A stretch of DNA of 60,000 nt, taken from positions 25,991,704-26,051,703 of the forward strand of contig NC_088304.1 in the NCBI RefSeq assembly GCF_032854445.1, in the 5' to 3' direction. The stretch comes from Liolophura sinensis. Lineage: Eukaryota; Mollusca; Polyplacophora; Chitonida; Chitonidae. The notes under the pieces were generated by a model. That model saw nothing but the letters and a program-made list of their open reading frames with translations, was not told the DNA's origin and ran no database searches. A program made the translations under genes and the position numbers. This document shows, piece after piece, positions 56,622 to 60,000 of the stretch (within the stretch, counting starts at the first letter, position 1; each line of letters begins with the position of its first letter).

Positions 56622-57009
56622 TAGCCACTCTGACATAGTGTAGCTTTCCCGGCAACACGTTGTGAGTAATCCGCAGTGTGTGTAGAAAACTTCTCACGTA
56701 TCACCTCAAAATGAACAGTGAGCAACAATTTTCGTAGGGAGCAGGTCGACGTGTCACGAGATTGTATGTCACGTGAATTTACGGCCAATACACAGATAAA
56801 ACGGCCGATATCGGACATTTGAACAGATTGCTGACGCCATTTACTGAGTACCATTGTACTGATTCTTGGGACGATTTAACAGAATGTGCTAAGCATCAAA
56901 TGATGTCTTTATGGGAAGAGTGAAATCAAGTGTAAACTGGGAAGAGGGATCACCCTTACACGTTGACGTAACTTTCAACTTGAGATCAAACTCAGAAACT
57001 CAAATTTTG

Positions 57010-57475
57010 CTTGCTTGTTTACACACTTCCTTGTTGGTTTACTGACTGACTCACTCGCTGCTTTACTAACTCACTCACTGGCGTACTCATTCGCCCATTT
57101 CACCTTATTACTCACTCACTCACGCGCTGTATTACTCACTCACTCACTCGCTTTTTTACTCACTCTCTCTGAATTACTCACTCGTTGGTTTACTCGCTCA
57201 CTCACTTGACGGTTTACTCTCGTTCACTCGTACTCACTCACTCACTCACTCATTCCTTGGCGTTTTCTCTCCTTTACTCACTCACTAACCCCATGGCTTA
57301 CTCATTCAGACACTCACTCCATGCATGGTTTATTCATACACTCACTCACTCATTGCTTTACTCGGTCACTCACTAAAACCCTGTTTCCCTCACTCACTCA
57401 CTCACTCCCTGGTTTATTCACTCAATCACTCAATGCTTTGTTCACTCACTTCGTGCTTTATTCATTCACTTCCTG
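57010..57475. repeat. ACTC-rich minisatellite, shorter array, copy B
   Basis: Counterpart of 18520-18985. Confidence 0.9.
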
Positions 57476-57589
57476 GAATTAGTTTTAAAACATGCAGTGA
57501 TGTTAATTGTAATCTATTACACGTCACTGGACTAGAACTACTCAAAATGCTGAGCTATCAAGAAAGGTGTTTTCTGCCGTACTCAATAA

Positions 57590-57803
57590 TGTTTAACTTA
57601 TACGACGGCGACCAGCATTATGGTGGGAGGAAGTCGGGCAGAACCCACGACCATCCTCAGGTTGCTGAAAGCCTCTACAACGTACGGCCAGAGAAGAAGC
57701 CAGCCTGAAATGGACTTAAACTCACAGATACCGCATTGGTGAAAGGCTCAGGGTCATTGCGCCTCGCTGGCGTGCTAACCACCCCGATCACGGAGGCCCT
57801 CTT
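57590..57803 (-). mobile_element. SINE family 1 (copy B)
   Basis: Counterpart of 19089-19311. Confidence 0.8.
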
Positions 57804-58042
57804 TCTACAGTGTAAGAGTGTATTTGCCCTGTCATTGAAACCGACAGCTCCCATCAATCGCACAGAGTGGATAGAATAGAACAGCTGCCTGAGTGAAAGA
57901 ATCGTAAATACGCACAGAGACACACACAAACCCAGGGAGGGGTGCTTCAATCAAAAGATACCCAGTTCTGGGAACTTCTAGAATAAGTCCATCGTGATGA
58001 CTCATCATCTGCAAGGTGGTCACTAAATAAGATATGCGTTGT

Positions 58043-58171
58043 ACGTGGAAAGGTCTGGAATCAACCTGCAGATCGTCTACGGTTTCCTCCCACCATATTG
58101 CTGGCCGCCGTCGTATACGGGAAATATTCCTGAGTACGGCGTAAAACACCAATGGAATAAATACATGAGTA
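58043..58171 (+). mobile_element. SINE family 1, 3' fragment (copy B)
   Basis: Counterpart of 19549-19678. Confidence 0.75.
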
Positions 58172-59424
58172 AAAAAATATTCAAGTTGGTAAGCCAATTG
58201 GTGTAGAGTATTAGCAAAATGGACAGTACCAGTATGTGTAGTAATACGCTGGTTCAATATTTCCCCATCATCATTGATTTGTGTAATAGGTTCTATATCG
58301 CCTCGTCCATTTACAGATTTCATGCTTCCCTAATACACAGCTGAGTCACCTGTTATTGTTCGGTGAGTAACGCATAAACAAGCTTTGGTGTCTTCAGAAT
58401 TAATCTACACTGCTCAGATCGAAAGTAGCTCCCCTTATGCACGCGACCTATTCAGTCTGATACTAGCCTTATGAAAACAGATCCATTCAGACATAAATTT
58501 GCTCACTGCATACGACTTCTAAAATCATATAATAGACAAATACTGATGAGAATTCCCCACAAGTATATCAAGGGCAGCAGTTAGGCTAACCCTAAACAAC
58601 AGTACCGCACGTGTTTCAAAAGTCAACCTTGTCTAGTGCTGTAAAGTGTGGAGAAAGCCACATACATTTACGTTGTAAGGAGTATGACCAGTGCTGGGTG
58701 TCATTTGAGTTATAACAACTACAGCAGTGGCCTGATAGTCCGGTCATACATGACATTTAGAATTTAAATAAGCCAGCGTAGAGGCATACATGTAAAAGCC
58801 TATCGAAACTATATTTTCTCTGTGTAAGCTAGATGTCAATAACTAAATCTCAACAAGGATTAATGGTTTGTTCGTTTAAAAAATTTCCCCCCAAAATATA
58901 TTTGTTTAGGAAATTACGCTAAGACAATATGCCCCTATCGTTATCTTTTTAGAAGCGGTACTTCTTTATCGCCTCACCCATAGACAGATGGGAAAAGTGT
59001 TGACATGTCACATTTTGTTCATCCATCTGTGGGACAACAGCGTTAGGCGTATATACGAGATGAAAAATTGCATGTACAAAATACTCAATGGTAGTATACT
59101 TTGGTTGTACTATTTAAGACCAATTGAGCTTTCGTTGAAGTAAAAAAGTCATCAGTAGCCTATCACGTTAAACAACAATCAAATTGAGATATAAACAAAT
59201 CATTTCAACAGAAAAAAGGACGCCCTGTGCATGACTTTTTTCTGTTCTTCTACGTAAAACACCAATGCTATAAACCATCGTCTGTGACTAGGCCATGCCT
59301 AGAATGTACAGTTGTAATGCTAATCATATATATGACGTCATTCATTTAATCACAAAACCTCGACTGACTGTCATACCATTCCAGATTTCATTCCAGGGTA
59401 TTTGAAGACAGCCTTTGTAGTGTT

Positions 59425-60000
59425 CTATATGTATGTACATATTGTTACGAACCCCGTCTTTAAACATTGTATTATATATTTTTTTTATTTGTCAGTGTCA
59501 CCTCTCTGTATGATATAGCCTACACTGCCATTCAGTCGACAGCTCTCTAGGCTTCGGTGTTAATGAGTTTAGTGTCATTGCAAATATAGTGTACATTCTG
59601 GAAATATGTATCGGTGTTTTAAACATGTTTACGATCAAACCATCCAGACTTTTCTTTACGTTAGTCTATAAATATGAGCGACGGAGTTGGAAAGCTCGCA
59701 GTCATTTCATCAAGTGCATTTGAAAGCAGTCATTTACTCAAGTCCACTTGGGAGCAATCACATTTACTGTCATCCATTGTGAAGAATTTTGATGGGTTTG
59801 GAGATATCGACTTTCACGCCATTCGACATTTGTCATTTTGGACTCCATTTCCTGTGCAGAGCATTGTGAGCTTGTGTTTCGCCACTTGCTATTTTTGGAG
59901 ACGTTATTTTGGAGCTTGTATAGCTCCTTGTCTCTTTGTGCGATTACGCATATTTCTTCATAGTTTACCTTGAAAATGATATTGTGTATATTTCCGAGGA
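59425..60000 (+). mobile_element. Possible LTR-like sequence, copy B
   Basis: A segment beginning TGTTACGAACCCCGTC (59453) that is partly absent from copy A, with TATAAATATG (59667) and a downstream region rich in AGCAGTCA-type repeats. TG start and internal TATA fit a retroelement LTR, but no closing CA, primer-binding site or second LTR was found before the window ends. Confidence 0.35.

Overview
The window is nuclear DNA of a lophotrochozoan animal, most likely a bivalve mollusc. The evidence is short exons separated by kilobase introns with GT..AG borders, many tRNA-derived SINEs of a type I associate with molluscs (core with the 'GGCGGCCAGCATTATGGTGGG' block, AAATA-repeat tails, and a second family with ACTC/ATCC tails), large minisatellites and cut-and-paste DNA transposons. 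No bacterial or organellar gene is present. Codons are standard, and genes had to be joined by hand across introns because most long open frames here are tandem-repeat artefacts.

Layout. (1) 1-8,401, minus strand: exons 7 to 1 of an SLC22-type organic cation/anion transporter (copy A; its last exon lies left of the window). (2) 8.4-20 kb: repeat-rich DNA: an (AT)n tract, a 29-bp minisatellite interrupted by a 1,488-bp Ginger-like DNA transposon with long terminal inverted repeats and a TATA target duplication, a second-type SINE, ACTC-rich minisatellites, a ~120-bp degenerate tandem repeat and an undescribed interspersed repeat ('R1'). (3) 20.9-25.2 kb: an LTR-like piece, a TATA-driven candidate first exon pointing left toward SLC22 copy A, a heat-shock-element promoter-like block, SINEs and a dead DIRS-type reverse transcriptase. 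(4) 28,171-33,853, minus: a complete three-exon Golgi carbohydrate sulfotransferase whose first intron carries a ~2.7-kb, ~74-bp minisatellite. (5) 37,140-46,566, minus: SLC22 copy B with all eight exons (526 codons). (6) 46.6-60 kb: a second copy of block (2) and the start of block (3).

The dominant structure is a direct duplication: 1-21.5 kb reappears at 37.38-60 kb with the same gene, SINEs, minisatellites and transposon, differing by scattered substitutions, many one-base homopolymer indels and a few larger indels. It is either a recent tandem segmental duplication of a transporter gene or two haplotypes of one locus assembled in tandem. The sequence alone does not decide between these.

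The transporter would act at the plasma membrane on small organic ions; the sulfotransferase would act in the Golgi lumen on glycans. I see no shared pathway beyond adjacency and common strand.
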